A DNA stretch of 64,000 nt, taken from Bacillota bacterium. Its GTDB lineage: Bacteria > Bacillota > Clostridia > Christensenellales > CAG-138. The stretch is taken from contig JAEYCM010000001.1 in assembly GCA_023455425.1 (NCBI GenBank), positions 80,945 to 144,944 on the forward strand, written 5' to 3'. The notes beneath the pieces are model-generated. The model searched no databases, was not told where the DNA came from, and saw nothing but the letters and a program-made list of their open reading frames with translations. The translations under genes were made by a program, and so were the position numbers. Positions 51,290-58,543 of the stretch are shown here, in pieces. The stretch's first letter is position 1. Each line of letters begins with the position of its first letter.

Positions 51290-52021
51290 ATGTTCATCTT
51301 GTTTTTGCGTGCGATCATATTGTACGTCCTGATATTCATGGTGATCCGGCTGATGGGCAAACGGCAGATCAGCGAACTGCAGCCGTTTGATCTCGTGTTT
51401 ACCCTGCTCATTGCGGACTTGGCGTCCGACCCCATTGCGGATACCAGCATTCCGCTTGTTTACGGCGTCATCCCCATACTGGCGCTGTTCTTACTGCAGC
51501 AGCTTGCAGCCTGGGGGTCACTGAAAAGCGAGCGGGTAAGAAAGCTGCTCGCAGGGAAGCCGCAGATTTTGATTTCAAAAGGCAAGGTGCAAGAAGAGAT
51601 CATGCGCAGCTCCTGCTATTCTTTAAGCGACCTGATGGAGCAATTGCGCAACAAGGACGTGTTTGATATCAGCGACGTCGCTTACGCGATTATTGAAACG
51701 GACGGAAGCCTGAGCGTCATGCTCAAGGGAGACCAGCACGCGCCAACGCTCAAAGATCTGAACCTGAAACCGCATGCGGACCGGCTTCCCGAAATGCTGG
51801 TGTTGGACGGCAAGACGCACCACAAGGCGCTCAAGCACTGCGGCTGCACGGACTCCTGGTTAGCCGAGCAGCTCAAGGCTATGGGCTATGCCTCTCCAAA
51901 CGAGGTGTTCTTCGCCAGCCTTTCCCCGGACGGCACATTGCACGCGCAGGGATATGAAAAACTGGGCGGGCGCATGTGCTCCCGTAACACAGGCGTCAAG
52001 CTGGAGAACGCGGATGGCTAA
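51290..52021 (+). CDS. DUF421-family membrane protein (YetF-like)
   Basis: A 243-residue protein with three N-terminal helices (LFLRAIILYVLIFMVIRLM, FDLVFTLLIADLAS, GVIPILALFLLQQLAAW) and a soluble C-terminus with GKPQILISKGKVQEEIMRSS, typical DUF421. MGKRQISELQPFDLVF is the signature. AGGAGG upstream. Usually paired with DUF4363, as here. Role may be in spore or envelope stress; family without firm function. Confidence 0.95.
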   Translation: MFILFLRAIILYVLIFMVIRLMGKRQISELQPFDLVFTLLIADLASDPIADTSIPLVYGVIPILALFLLQQLAAWGSLKSERVRKLLAGKPQILISKGKVQEEIMRSSCYSLSDLMEQLRNKDVFDISDVAYAIIETDGSLSVMLKGDQHAPTLKDLNLKPHADRLPEMLVLDGKTHHKALKHCGCTDSWLAEQLKAMGYASPNEVFFASLSPDGTLHAQGYEKLGGRMCSRNTGVKLENADG

Positions 52022-52394
52022 ACGTATCGCAAACGTTGTCAGCATCGCTATATTGATCGCTCTATTCGTGTTCCCAAGCCGTTATCTTTGCGAACTTTCC
52101 GACGAGATCGTCAGCGTTTCGGAAAATACCGTGGACGCGGTCCACCGTGAGGATTGGGACACCGCGCAGGACAACATCCAGCGGCTCAACGCGCGTTTTC
52201 GGGAAAGCAAGGAGATTTTGCAGCTGTTTTTGCACCACGCGTCTGTCGAGCAGCTGGATGCGGACCTGCGGGCCGCACTGCAGCTCATCCACTCCAGGGA
52301 TGATGCGCAGACGCTCATGGAGCTTGAATTCATCATCACCACCGCGAAGCATTTAAAATGCATCGAGGCCTTCACCTGGTCCACGTTTTTATAA
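52014..52394 (+). CDS. DUF4363 protein
   Basis: A 126-residue protein from the ATG at 52014, overlapping the DUF421 stop by 8 nt: IANVVSIAILIALFVFPSRY is a membrane anchor, then helical ENTVDAVHREDWDTAQDNIQ, LQLIHSRDDAQTLMELEF. The DUF421-DUF4363 pair recurs in Clostridia. Its end overlaps the convergent LysE gene by 6 nt. Confidence 0.9.
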   Translation: MAKRIANVVSIAILIALFVFPSRYLCELSDEIVSVSENTVDAVHREDWDTAQDNIQRLNARFRESKEILQLFLHHASVEQLDADLRAALQLIHSRDDAQTLMELEFIITTAKHLKCIEAFTWSTFL

Positions 52395-53051
52395 CCGCCG
52401 CGCTACTCTGCCCGCACCCGCGGGCTTTTTGACTGCCGTGCGGATGCCAAAGCCGATCAACAGCATCCCTACCAGGATATTGAGCGCGTCCATGAGCATG
52501 CCGCTTATAAAAGCGCCAAGCGTCCCCCCGAGCAATGCGATCAGCGTTAAAAACAACAGCGTAGAGAGCACAGCCCCCGCGCCAAACAGAAAGGCCTGTT
52601 TTTGCTCCATCCGCTCCTCTCCCATCTTCGCCGCGAACACGCCCGCCCAGAACACGATGGTAAGCGGGCTTGACAGGGTGAGCAGCAGCGCCTTAAAAAA
52701 CGCGTTGCCCGCCTGCGCTTCCGAAGAAAACCCGAGCCGGGGAAGGATGGATATTTTAAAAGCGCCCAATACCGTGATAAGCCCAAAAAGGATCAGCACG
52801 CCCGCGCCAATCAACCGCAAAGCGCGGCCCAAGCCTTCGCTTCGGTTGATAAGGGCGCCCAGCCCCCATATGGCCGCGGCGATGTAAACCGCGTCAATAA
52901 GCGCCGCGCCCAGCACCGCGCCTTCCGCTGCAAAAAAGCCGCCGCCCACCGCGGTCTGGAGTACGAGCACGAACACAGGACCTATGCTCAGCTGTAGCAG
53001 CATGCCAAACCGCAATCCCTGCAAGATAAGCGCGCTTCCCGATTTGCGCAT
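52389..53051 (-). CDS. LysE/RhtB-type translocator
   Basis: A 220-residue protein of about six helices: GMLLQLSIGPVFVLVLQTAV, AEGAVLGAALIDAVYIAAAI, LLTLSSPLTIVFWAGVFA. GP-x-F and SP-T-x-x-F-W are family marks for amino acid exporters. Substrate not determinable. AAGGGGGCGG upstream. Confidence 0.88.
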   Translation of the reverse strand: MRKSGSALILQGLRFGMLLQLSIGPVFVLVLQTAVGGGFFAAEGAVLGAALIDAVYIAAAIWGLGALINRSEGLGRALRLIGAGVLILFGLITVLGAFKISILPRLGFSSEAQAGNAFFKALLLTLSSPLTIVFWAGVFAAKMGEERMEQKQAFLFGAGAVLSTLLFLTLIALLGGTLGAFISGMLMDALNILVGMLLIGFGIRTAVKKPAGAGRVARRL

Positions 53052-53218
53052 CGCAACCGCCCCCTTCTATAAAGGTATTCTGGCAAGTATACGCGATTTG
53101 CACGCCCTTTGTAAAGCATACAGGCAGCGGCATCAACATACGCGTAAGCTTGCGCTTTGTGGGTTTTCGGAGGTATGATGAATGCAATTACAACGCGCCG
53201 CCAAAAGGGAGGAAACGT

Positions 53219-53707
53219 ATGACAGGCAAGGTAATCGACGCCATGATCGCCTATTACGAGGGGGATATTCTCCGCATCAACCATTTTCTTAAGGTCTATG
53301 CCCTTGCAAAAAGCATCGGCGAATGCGAAGGACTGCCGCAGGACGTACAGCGGATACTTGAAATCGCCGCCGTCACCCACGACATCGGCATCAAGCCGAG
53401 CGAAGAAAAATACGGCAGCGCCGCAGGCCCTTATCAGGAGCAGGAAGGGCCGCCCGTGGCGCGGGAACTGCTTGCAGGGCTGGGAATTGACGATGCGATA
53501 ATCGAGCGCGTCTGCTATCTCATCGGCAGGCATCATACGTATACGGATATAGACGGGCTGGATTATCAGATTTTAATTGAAGCGGACTTTCTTGTGAACC
53601 TGCATGAGGGGGAATGTGACCTTTCCGCCATCCACTCCGTCCGCGAAAAACTCTTCCGCACCGCTACGGGCATAAAGCATTTGGACCGGATGTTTTTAGC
53701 CGGATAG
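53219..53707 (+). CDS. HD-domain phosphohydrolase
   Basis: A 162-residue protein from the ATG at 53219 (MTGKVIDAMIAYY), with GGAGG upstream. HD motif residues: H in INHFLKVY, AAVTHDIGIK (His-Asp), IGRHHTYTDIDGLDYQILIE (His, Asp). This small HD protein acts as a metal-dependent phosphohydrolase, perhaps on nucleotides. Isolated gene. Confidence 0.9.
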   Translation: MTGKVIDAMIAYYEGDILRINHFLKVYALAKSIGECEGLPQDVQRILEIAAVTHDIGIKPSEEKYGSAAGPYQEQEGPPVARELLAGLGIDDAIIERVCYLIGRHHTYTDIDGLDYQILIEADFLVNLHEGECDLSAIHSVREKLFRTATGIKHLDRMFLAG

Positions 53708-54169
53708 CTTTTGCCATATTTTTTAGCGTCAAACAAAACACACGGGCAAAAAACGCCTGTTTTCCGCGCATTTTGGGCGTCACCGCAGGTTTAAAAAGGA
53801 AACACGAAAAGTTCACGTTCGGTTCATGGGGGGTTCATGAAAAGCAAGTACACTGTACATGTCACCAAAAGAGTTCACTGATGACACCCCCCAACACACT
53901 GGAGCAACCGCCAGTGCTGCCCTCCGGACTTCCCCGCCGGAGGGCATTTTTTTGCATGATAATCCACGGCGCTTAAAATCCATGTCCGCAAAAGCACCTT
54001 TGACGCACGGCTACAGCGCTTTATGGAAACCGTCCCCGCTTTACCGCGCTGATATTTGGGTTGACTTCATGAATGCACTCCAGTATAATGTTTTTGTGTT
54101 GCGCAGCCATGCTGCACACACTGCAACTGTACGGCTGTAACGTTGCACCAGAGGGGAGGGATAAAGAAA
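53708..54169. other. Intergenic region with GTTCA repeats and terminator; possible small RNA
   Basis: GTTCA occurs at least five times between about 53811 and 53877, near a palindrome GTACACTGTAC. A strong terminator follows at 53918-53953. No protein-coding frame convinces. A short RNA ending at the terminator is possible; no clear promoter is visible. Confidence 0.3.
53918..53953 (+). terminator. Rho-independent terminator
   Basis: TGCCCTCCGG / CCGGAGGGCA, 9-nt loop, then seven T. It is 211 nt past the HD gene, so it may end a separate short transcript. Confidence 0.88.
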
Positions 54170-54340
54170 ATGGAAATCCGTGTTGGAGAAAACGAGTCTC
54201 TTGAGAGTGCTCTCAAACGGTTTAAGCGCAAATGCGCCCGCTCCGGCGTTTTGGCGGAGGTTCGCAGGCGTGAGCATTATGAAAAGCCCAGCGTGAAGCG
54301 CAAGAAGAAAGCGGAAGCTGCAAGGAAGCGTAAATATTGA
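54170..54340 (+). CDS. rpsU: 30S ribosomal protein S21
   Basis: A 56-residue protein, MEIRVGENESLESALKRFKR, then CARSGVLAEVRRREHYEKPS and a Lys/Arg tail. GGGGAGGG upstream; a start 9 codons earlier is not needed. S21 aids initiation on the 30S. Terminator 76 nt downstream. Confidence 0.97.
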   Translation: MEIRVGENESLESALKRFKRKCARSGVLAEVRRREHYEKPSVKRKKKAEAARKRKY

Positions 54341-54416
54341 GTTTATCTTCCGGGTATCAATCAAATTTCCCATATCCCCATTGCCGTACAGCGCAGTTGT
54401 AACAGGATACGCATAC

Positions 54417-54447
54417 AACACCCGGTTTTTGCCGGGTGTTTTTTTAT
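54417..54447 (+). terminator. Terminator after rpsU
   Basis: AACACCCGG / CCGGGTGTT stem, loop TTTTTG, seven-T run. Confidence 0.92.
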
Positions 54448-54449
54448 TT

Positions 54450-54552
54450 CGCAAAACTGGCAGAGCCACTTTTGCGAGTTTTCCGTACCAGAATGACGTA
54501 GCTTCCTGGTACGCAAGGTGTCCAATTTGACGCGCATGTCGTCAAATTGGAC
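54450..54552. repeat. Cluster of three stem-loops
   Basis: CGCAAAA / TTTTGCG (54450-54476, with inner TGGC-AGA-GCCA), CGTACCAG / CTGGTACG (54484-54513), and GTCCAATTTGACG / CGTCAAATTGGAC (54520-54552, 13 bp perfect, 7-nt loop). They fill the gap between rpsU's terminator and ylmC. No gene is convincing. Could be a structured RNA or a dispersed palindromic element; I see no second copy in the window. Confidence 0.5.
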
Positions 54553-54741
54553 GGATTGATATGGATACTCTTTCGCTTCTTCATGTGCAGGGCGGCTGAG
54601 CGTCCTGCTGCGCGGTTTCGGATTATGTCTGCTACTTCGGGTATCGGTATGCGTTTTTTTATTCATTTCGCCCGCTTTTCCCTTGCGGGTGTTTTTTGGC
54701 TGTGCATACACATACACTTCAAAGAGGGGGAGGTGCGCCCT

Positions 54742-55005
54742 GTGAAGGAAAACTGTGTGACATTTACCGATTTAAAATGCAAGGACGTCATCAACATCTG
54801 TGACGGGGCGCGGCTGGGGCGCATATGCGATATCGAGCTGGAAATCTTCGATTGCAACGACCTGCGCATGACCGCGATCGTCCTGCCCGGCCCGGCCCGG
54901 CTTTTTGGAATCATCCGCAGCGACGAGGAACTGGTAATCTCCTGCAGGTGCATTACAAAAGTCGGGGACGATGTGATCCTTGTGGAGCTGCCGGCCAAAG
55001 AGTAG
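54742..55005 (+). CDS. YlmC/YmxH-family sporulation protein (PRC barrel)
   Basis: An 87-residue protein with GTG start (GGGGGAGG upstream), MKENCVTFTDLKCKDVINIC. PRC-barrel marks: GARLGRICDIELEIFDCNDL and the tail ISCRCITKVGDDVILVEL. This family is spore-former specific; YmxH is expressed in sporulation. Precedes nrdR. Confidence 0.92.
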   Translation: MKENCVTFTDLKCKDVINICDGARLGRICDIELEIFDCNDLRMTAIVLPGPARLFGIIRSDEELVISCRCITKVGDDVILVELPAKE

Positions 55006-55078
55006 CTTAAAATTTCTATACGGCGTCAGGGGACGTGTGCTATACTCAACTTGAAACTATGCACACGGAGGGACCCGT

Positions 55079-55534
55079 ATGAAATGCCGGTACTGCGCCT
55101 GCCTGGAGAGTAAAGTGATAGACAGCCGCCCCACCGACGATGGCTCCGCCATCCGCCGTCGTCGCGAATGCATGGCCTGCGGCAAACGGTTTACTACGTA
55201 TGAAAAAATCGAGGAGCTTCCCATTATGGTCATCAAGAAGGATGGCCGACGGGAACCTTTTGACAGCGCGAAGATACTCACCGGCGTGCGCCGCGCATGC
55301 CAGAAGCGCCCCGTTTCCGCCGCCGCGCAGGACAAGCTGGTGGAAGACGTGGTGCGCGAGGTGTTCAATACGTTGGAACAAGAAGTTCCCACCGCCCGCA
55401 TCGGGGAGTTTGTGATGCAGCGTCTCAAGGAACTCGACGAAGTCGCCTATGTGCGCTTTGCATCCGTATACCGGCAGTTCAAGGACATCAACACATTTAT
55501 GCAGGAGCTGGAGCTGCTGCTCAGGGAGAAATGA
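55079..55534 (+). CDS. nrdR: Transcriptional repressor NrdR
   Basis: A 151-residue protein. Zinc ribbon: MKCRYC (3, 6) and CMACGKRF; then ATP-cone VIKKDGRREPFDSAKILTGV with RACQKRPVS. Complete length. NrdR represses ribonucleotide reductase genes in response to dATP/ATP. Its stop overlaps the pgeF start (ATGA). Confidence 0.97.
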   Translation: MKCRYCACLESKVIDSRPTDDGSAIRRRRECMACGKRFTTYEKIEELPIMVIKKDGRREPFDSAKILTGVRRACQKRPVSAAAQDKLVEDVVREVFNTLEQEVPTARIGEFVMQRLKELDEVAYVRFASVYRQFKDINTFMQELELLLREK

Positions 55535-56433
55535 GTTTGAAGGATATGTCTACCGGCCTTCTTCACATCCAAAGGGGCCACGCATACCGAGAACAAAACG
55601 GCATCGGCTTTTTTACACTGCCCTCGTTTACCAATACCGGGCTTGTCAACCATGGCTGCACCGCGCGCACGGGCGGCGTCAGCAAGCCTCCTTATAATAC
55701 GCTGAATTTAAGTTTTACGCGGCCTGAAGAACGGCGGGAAACCGTCATGGAGAACTACCGCCTGTTTGCGAAATGCGCGGGCATCGCCTGGGAAAGTATG
55801 GTGTTGGACAGCTTCGAGCATGGCACAACCGTGCTTGCCGTAGACGCCTCCCATGCCGGCGCGGGATACTTACTTGACCCCCTGCCCCCTTGCGACGGCC
55901 TTATAACGGATGATCCACGTATTGCGCTCATTACCGGCCATGCGGATTGCCTGCCGCTTTACCTGCTTGACCCCGTGCGCGGATGCATCGGCCTGGCGCA
56001 TGCAGGGTGGAAGGGCACGTTGGGAAAGATCGGCCTGATTATGGCGCAATTGATGCAGCGGCGTTACGGCGCGGAACCCAGCCGCATGCTTGCGGGCGTG
56101 GGACCGGGAATATGCGTAACATGCTTTGAAGTGGATGAAGAACTCGGTCTTCGGTTTCAGGCGGGGTTTCCGGGCGTCCCCTGCGTATTGCCCGGGAAAA
56201 CCGGAAAGGCGCAGATCGATCTGCCGCTCGCTGCCGCGGCGCAGTTTCTGGAAGCGGGCATACCGCCTGAACATATTACGCTGATGGGCGCCTGCACCTA
56301 TGAAGACCCGGAACGCCTGTATTCCCACCGCCGCGATCAGGGGCAGACAGGGGGCATGGCGGCGTTTTTGCAGCTACAATCTCCTGCGGATGACGCGTTT
56401 TTGCAGACTCCGCCCAAGCCGTCCGCCGTTTAA
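55531..56433 (+). CDS. pgeF: Peptidoglycan editing factor (PgeF/YfiH, multicopper-like)
   Basis: A 300-residue protein from the ATG at 55531, overlapping nrdR by 4 nt. Conserved: NHGCTARTGGVSKPPYNTLN, LITGHADCLPLYLLDP (Cys), GLAHAGWKGTLGKI (His) and GPGICVTCFEVDEE. PgeF removes wrong amino acids from UDP-MurNAc; homologues also show purine nucleoside phosphorylase activity. The C-terminus extends about 25 residues beyond the core (SPADDAFLQTPPK). Confidence 0.94.
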   Translation: MSLKDMSTGLLHIQRGHAYREQNGIGFFTLPSFTNTGLVNHGCTARTGGVSKPPYNTLNLSFTRPEERRETVMENYRLFAKCAGIAWESMVLDSFEHGTTVLAVDASHAGAGYLLDPLPPCDGLITDDPRIALITGHADCLPLYLLDPVRGCIGLAHAGWKGTLGKIGLIMAQLMQRRYGAEPSRMLAGVGPGICVTCFEVDEELGLRFQAGFPGVPCVLPGKTGKAQIDLPLAAAAQFLEAGIPPEHITLMGACTYEDPERLYSHRRDQGQTGGMAAFLQLQSPADDAFLQTPPKPSAV

Positions 56434-56459
56434 GGCAGTTAAAGTCAGAGAGGTACGCA

Positions 56460-56654
56460 ATGGATATCGGCATTATCGGCGGCGCGGACGGCCCGACTTC
56501 CATATTGGTTTCGGGGTCGACCTCCGGCCCGGGCATCGCACCCATACTATTGGGCGCAGCGCTTGTTTTGTTGGCAGTTGGGTTGATCGTCTATGGGGTA
56601 CGGCATAAACAGTTGTTCCCAAATTCAGACCGCCCCCACCGCCATCATCGATGA
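56460..56654 (+). CDS. Small membrane protein with decarboxylase beta-subunit motif (GGADGPT)
   Basis: A 64-residue protein: MDIGIIGGADGPTSILVSG, then a helix (IAPILLGAALVLLAVGLIVY) and a basic tail. IGGADGPT is the hallmark of the Na+-pumping decarboxylase beta subunit (OadB/GcdB), which normally has over 370 residues. AGAGAGG precedes the ATG. Short stand-alone copies of this motif occur in Clostridia and are often auto-annotated as the decarboxylase; they cannot carry that function alone. Follows pgeF by 26 nt. Confidence 0.8.
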   Translation: MDIGIIGGADGPTSILVSGSTSGPGIAPILLGAALVLLAVGLIVYGVRHKQLFPNSDRPHRHHR

Positions 56655-56796
56655 AAACGGCTGCATGGCAAAAGAAGCTCCGCCCAACGAGGAACGCTGC
56701 TGGTATATGAATCTCAAAAGCCAACGCTCGGCTATGGGGCAAAAGGGCGGAACCAAATTTCAAAAGAGCTTTGGGGATATGAAAGCAGCACAATAA
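56593..56796 (+). CDS. Possible small protein overlapping the GGADGPT gene
   Basis: 67 codons starting MGYGINSCSQIQTAPTAIID, in another frame overlapping the last 62 nt of the preceding gene. Cysteines at 8, 24 and 36. There is no clear ribosome site (GATCGTCTATGGGG). Could be spurious or the displaced end of the preceding gene after a frameshift. Confidence 0.3.
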   Translation: MGYGINSCSQIQTAPTAIIDENGCMAKEAPPNEERCWYMNLKSQRSAMGQKGGTKFQKSFGDMKAAQ

Positions 56797-56865
56797 CCGT
56801 CACTTTATATAGTGGTATGATTGAAGCGTATAAAGTTCTTGACGCAAATCAAATCTCAATTTCGC

Positions 56866-57078
56866 CTATGTTAAATCCGTCACTTCATTTTGAACAATAG
56901 TATAAAGAAGTTTCTCTGCCTCGGATAACGACAAGCAATCCTTTAATACATAAGAGCCAACGGCAGAATAACCCTTTAGACAGAACTGATCACAATCATC
57001 TAAACACCGTTCGACCTGTATTTTGTGACAATCAAGCGCAACCAAGAAATCACTGTTGCTTTTAAATACTACTTTCAT
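56866..57078 (-). CDS. Small hypothetical protein
   Basis: A 70-residue protein, MKVVFKSNSDFLVALDCHKI, with GAGAGG upstream. Three cysteines in CLDDCDQFC and helical LSLSEAEKLLYTIVQNE. AT-rich relative to neighbours, so possibly acquired. I recognise no family. The next 57079-57288 is AT-rich with no gene. Confidence 0.62.
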   Translation of the reverse strand: MKVVFKSNSDFLVALDCHKIQVERCLDDCDQFCLKGYSAVGSYVLKDCLSLSEAEKLLYTIVQNEVTDLT

Positions 57079-57288
57079 AAATACCTCTCATCAATTACTT
57101 ATTTAATATAATTATTCTACGAATTATTTATAATAAACTTAATAAGCTATCAACTCAATTTCATATTTTGTAACGCTCCCTCTTGATCCTCTTTTAAAAA
57201 TTCTGAATAATTTTCTCAAGGATTATCGTTTTCAATGATGCCGGAAGTATAGCCTTCGTTTCTTCGTATATAACGCTCTTTCTTTAGA

Positions 57289-57999
57289 CTAATTCTTTAT
57301 TGAACCGGCCAAATATCCCAGCACAATAGCCTTGGATTTTTGCGCCGCAATCGTTACAAACTGCGCGTATTCCATATGCGAGCTGTCGTCCTCGCCATCC
57401 GAAATGGCGCGCACCACGCAGAACGGAACCCCGTTGATATAGCATACCTGCCCGATGCTGCCGCCCTCCATTTCGTTTGCAAGGGCGCAAAACCGTTCCC
57501 GTATGGTTGAGGCTTCGGCCCGGCTGCTGACAAAGCGGTCCCCCGTGGCGATAATACCCCGGTGGACCTTGGTATCCGCAAGCTGCTGCGCGGCGCGGTA
57601 CAATCCATCCGCAAGGGAACCCCCGCTCGGGAATTCAATGCGGTTCACGCCGGAAACAAACCCGATGGGGTCGCCCAAAGCCGAAGTATCCACATCGTAC
57701 TGCACCACGGCGTCCGCGATGACGATATCGCCGATGCCTACACCCGGTTGTAATCCCCCCGCGACACCGGTGTTGATGATGGCGGCGGGGCGATATGTTA
57801 AAATCATGGTCTGCGCGCACATGGCGGCGTTGACCTTCCCCACCCCGCTTTTTGCAAGCACCACGTCCTGCCCATTGAGCCTGCCGGAATAAAACGTCAT
57901 GCCACTGATGATTTCTTCTTTAGAGTCCGTAAGCGCCTGCCTGAGATCGTCGATCTCTATGGACATCGCGCCGATAATGCCAATCAAATCCTGACTCAT
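57289..57999 (-). CDS. mtnN: 5'-methylthioadenosine/S-adenosylhomocysteine nucleosidase
   Basis: A 236-residue protein from the ATG at 57999 (MSQDLIGIIGAMSIEIDDLR). INTGVAGGLQPGVGIGDIVI, NEMEGGSIGQVCYINGVPF and RAISDGEDD (catalytic Asp) are MTAN signatures. It hydrolyses SAH to adenine and S-ribosylhomocysteine, the substrate of LuxS encoded 32 nt upstream. The long frame upstream of the start is LuxS antisense-frame noise. Confidence 0.96.
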   Translation of the reverse strand: MSQDLIGIIGAMSIEIDDLRQALTDSKEEIISGMTFYSGRLNGQDVVLAKSGVGKVNAAMCAQTMILTYRPAAIINTGVAGGLQPGVGIGDIVIADAVVQYDVDTSALGDPIGFVSGVNRIEFPSGGSLADGLYRAAQQLADTKVHRGIIATGDRFVSSRAEASTIRERFCALANEMEGGSIGQVCYINGVPFCVVRAISDGEDDSSHMEYAQFVTIAAQKSKAIVLGYLAGSIKN

Positions 58000-58031
58000 T
58001 CTGAAACTGAACTGCTCCCTTTCCTTACGCA

Positions 58032-58508
58032 TTACTCCGGATAGTACATGCGCTCCGGCGTGATATTCCATAAAACCTCCAGATACTTCTTGGCGTGGTA
58101 TTTCGCCATGGAGAGATTCATATCCAAATAGTTGCCACAGTCCCGCGCGCTTGCGCCGGGGATATCGCCCGTAAACCCGATGATAAATTCCATCATGCCT
58201 TCTAGCAGCTCCAGTATATCCTGCGGTTCCAGCTCTCCTTTCAGGATCAGGTAGAACCCCGTGCGGCAGCCCATAGGCCCGAAGTAGATAACCTTCCCCC
58301 CCCACTGCGCATGGTTGCGCAAATACGTCGCCGCCAGATGCTCAATGGCATGCACGGGTGCGGTATCCAGCACCGGTTCCTCATTGGGCCTGGTAAACCG
58401 GAGATCGAACGTGGTGAGCGCTTCCTCTTTTAAAGTATCCCGCCGTGATACATACACGCCGGGTAAAAGCCGCAAATGATCTACCGTAAAGCTCGCAATC
58501 TTTTTCAT
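58032..58508 (-). CDS. luxS: S-ribosylhomocysteine lyase LuxS
   Basis: A 158-residue protein from the ATG at 58508 (MKKIASFTVDHLRLLPGVYV). HAIEHLAATYLRNH (HxxEH metal ligands), GPMGCRTGFYL (catalytic Cys) and CGNYLDMNL with third ligand Cys. It converts S-ribosylhomocysteine to homocysteine and DPD, the AI-2 precursor. With mtnN downstream it completes the activated methyl cycle. Confidence 0.97.
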   Translation of the reverse strand: MKKIASFTVDHLRLLPGVYVSRRDTLKEEALTTFDLRFTRPNEEPVLDTAPVHAIEHLAATYLRNHAQWGGKVIYFGPMGCRTGFYLILKGELEPQDILELLEGMMEFIIGFTGDIPGASARDCGNYLDMNLSMAKYHAKKYLEVLWNITPERMYYPE

Positions 58509-58543
58509 GTGACACTCCTCCGCTTCCCATTGTACCATACGCG

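Noticed and set aside
54361..54717. 118-codon minus-strand frame over the three stem-loops
   Set aside because: The coding potential comes from palindromes and a terminator; no ribosome site. I kept the stem-loops as the feature, though the frame itself should be checked for repeat copies elsewhere.
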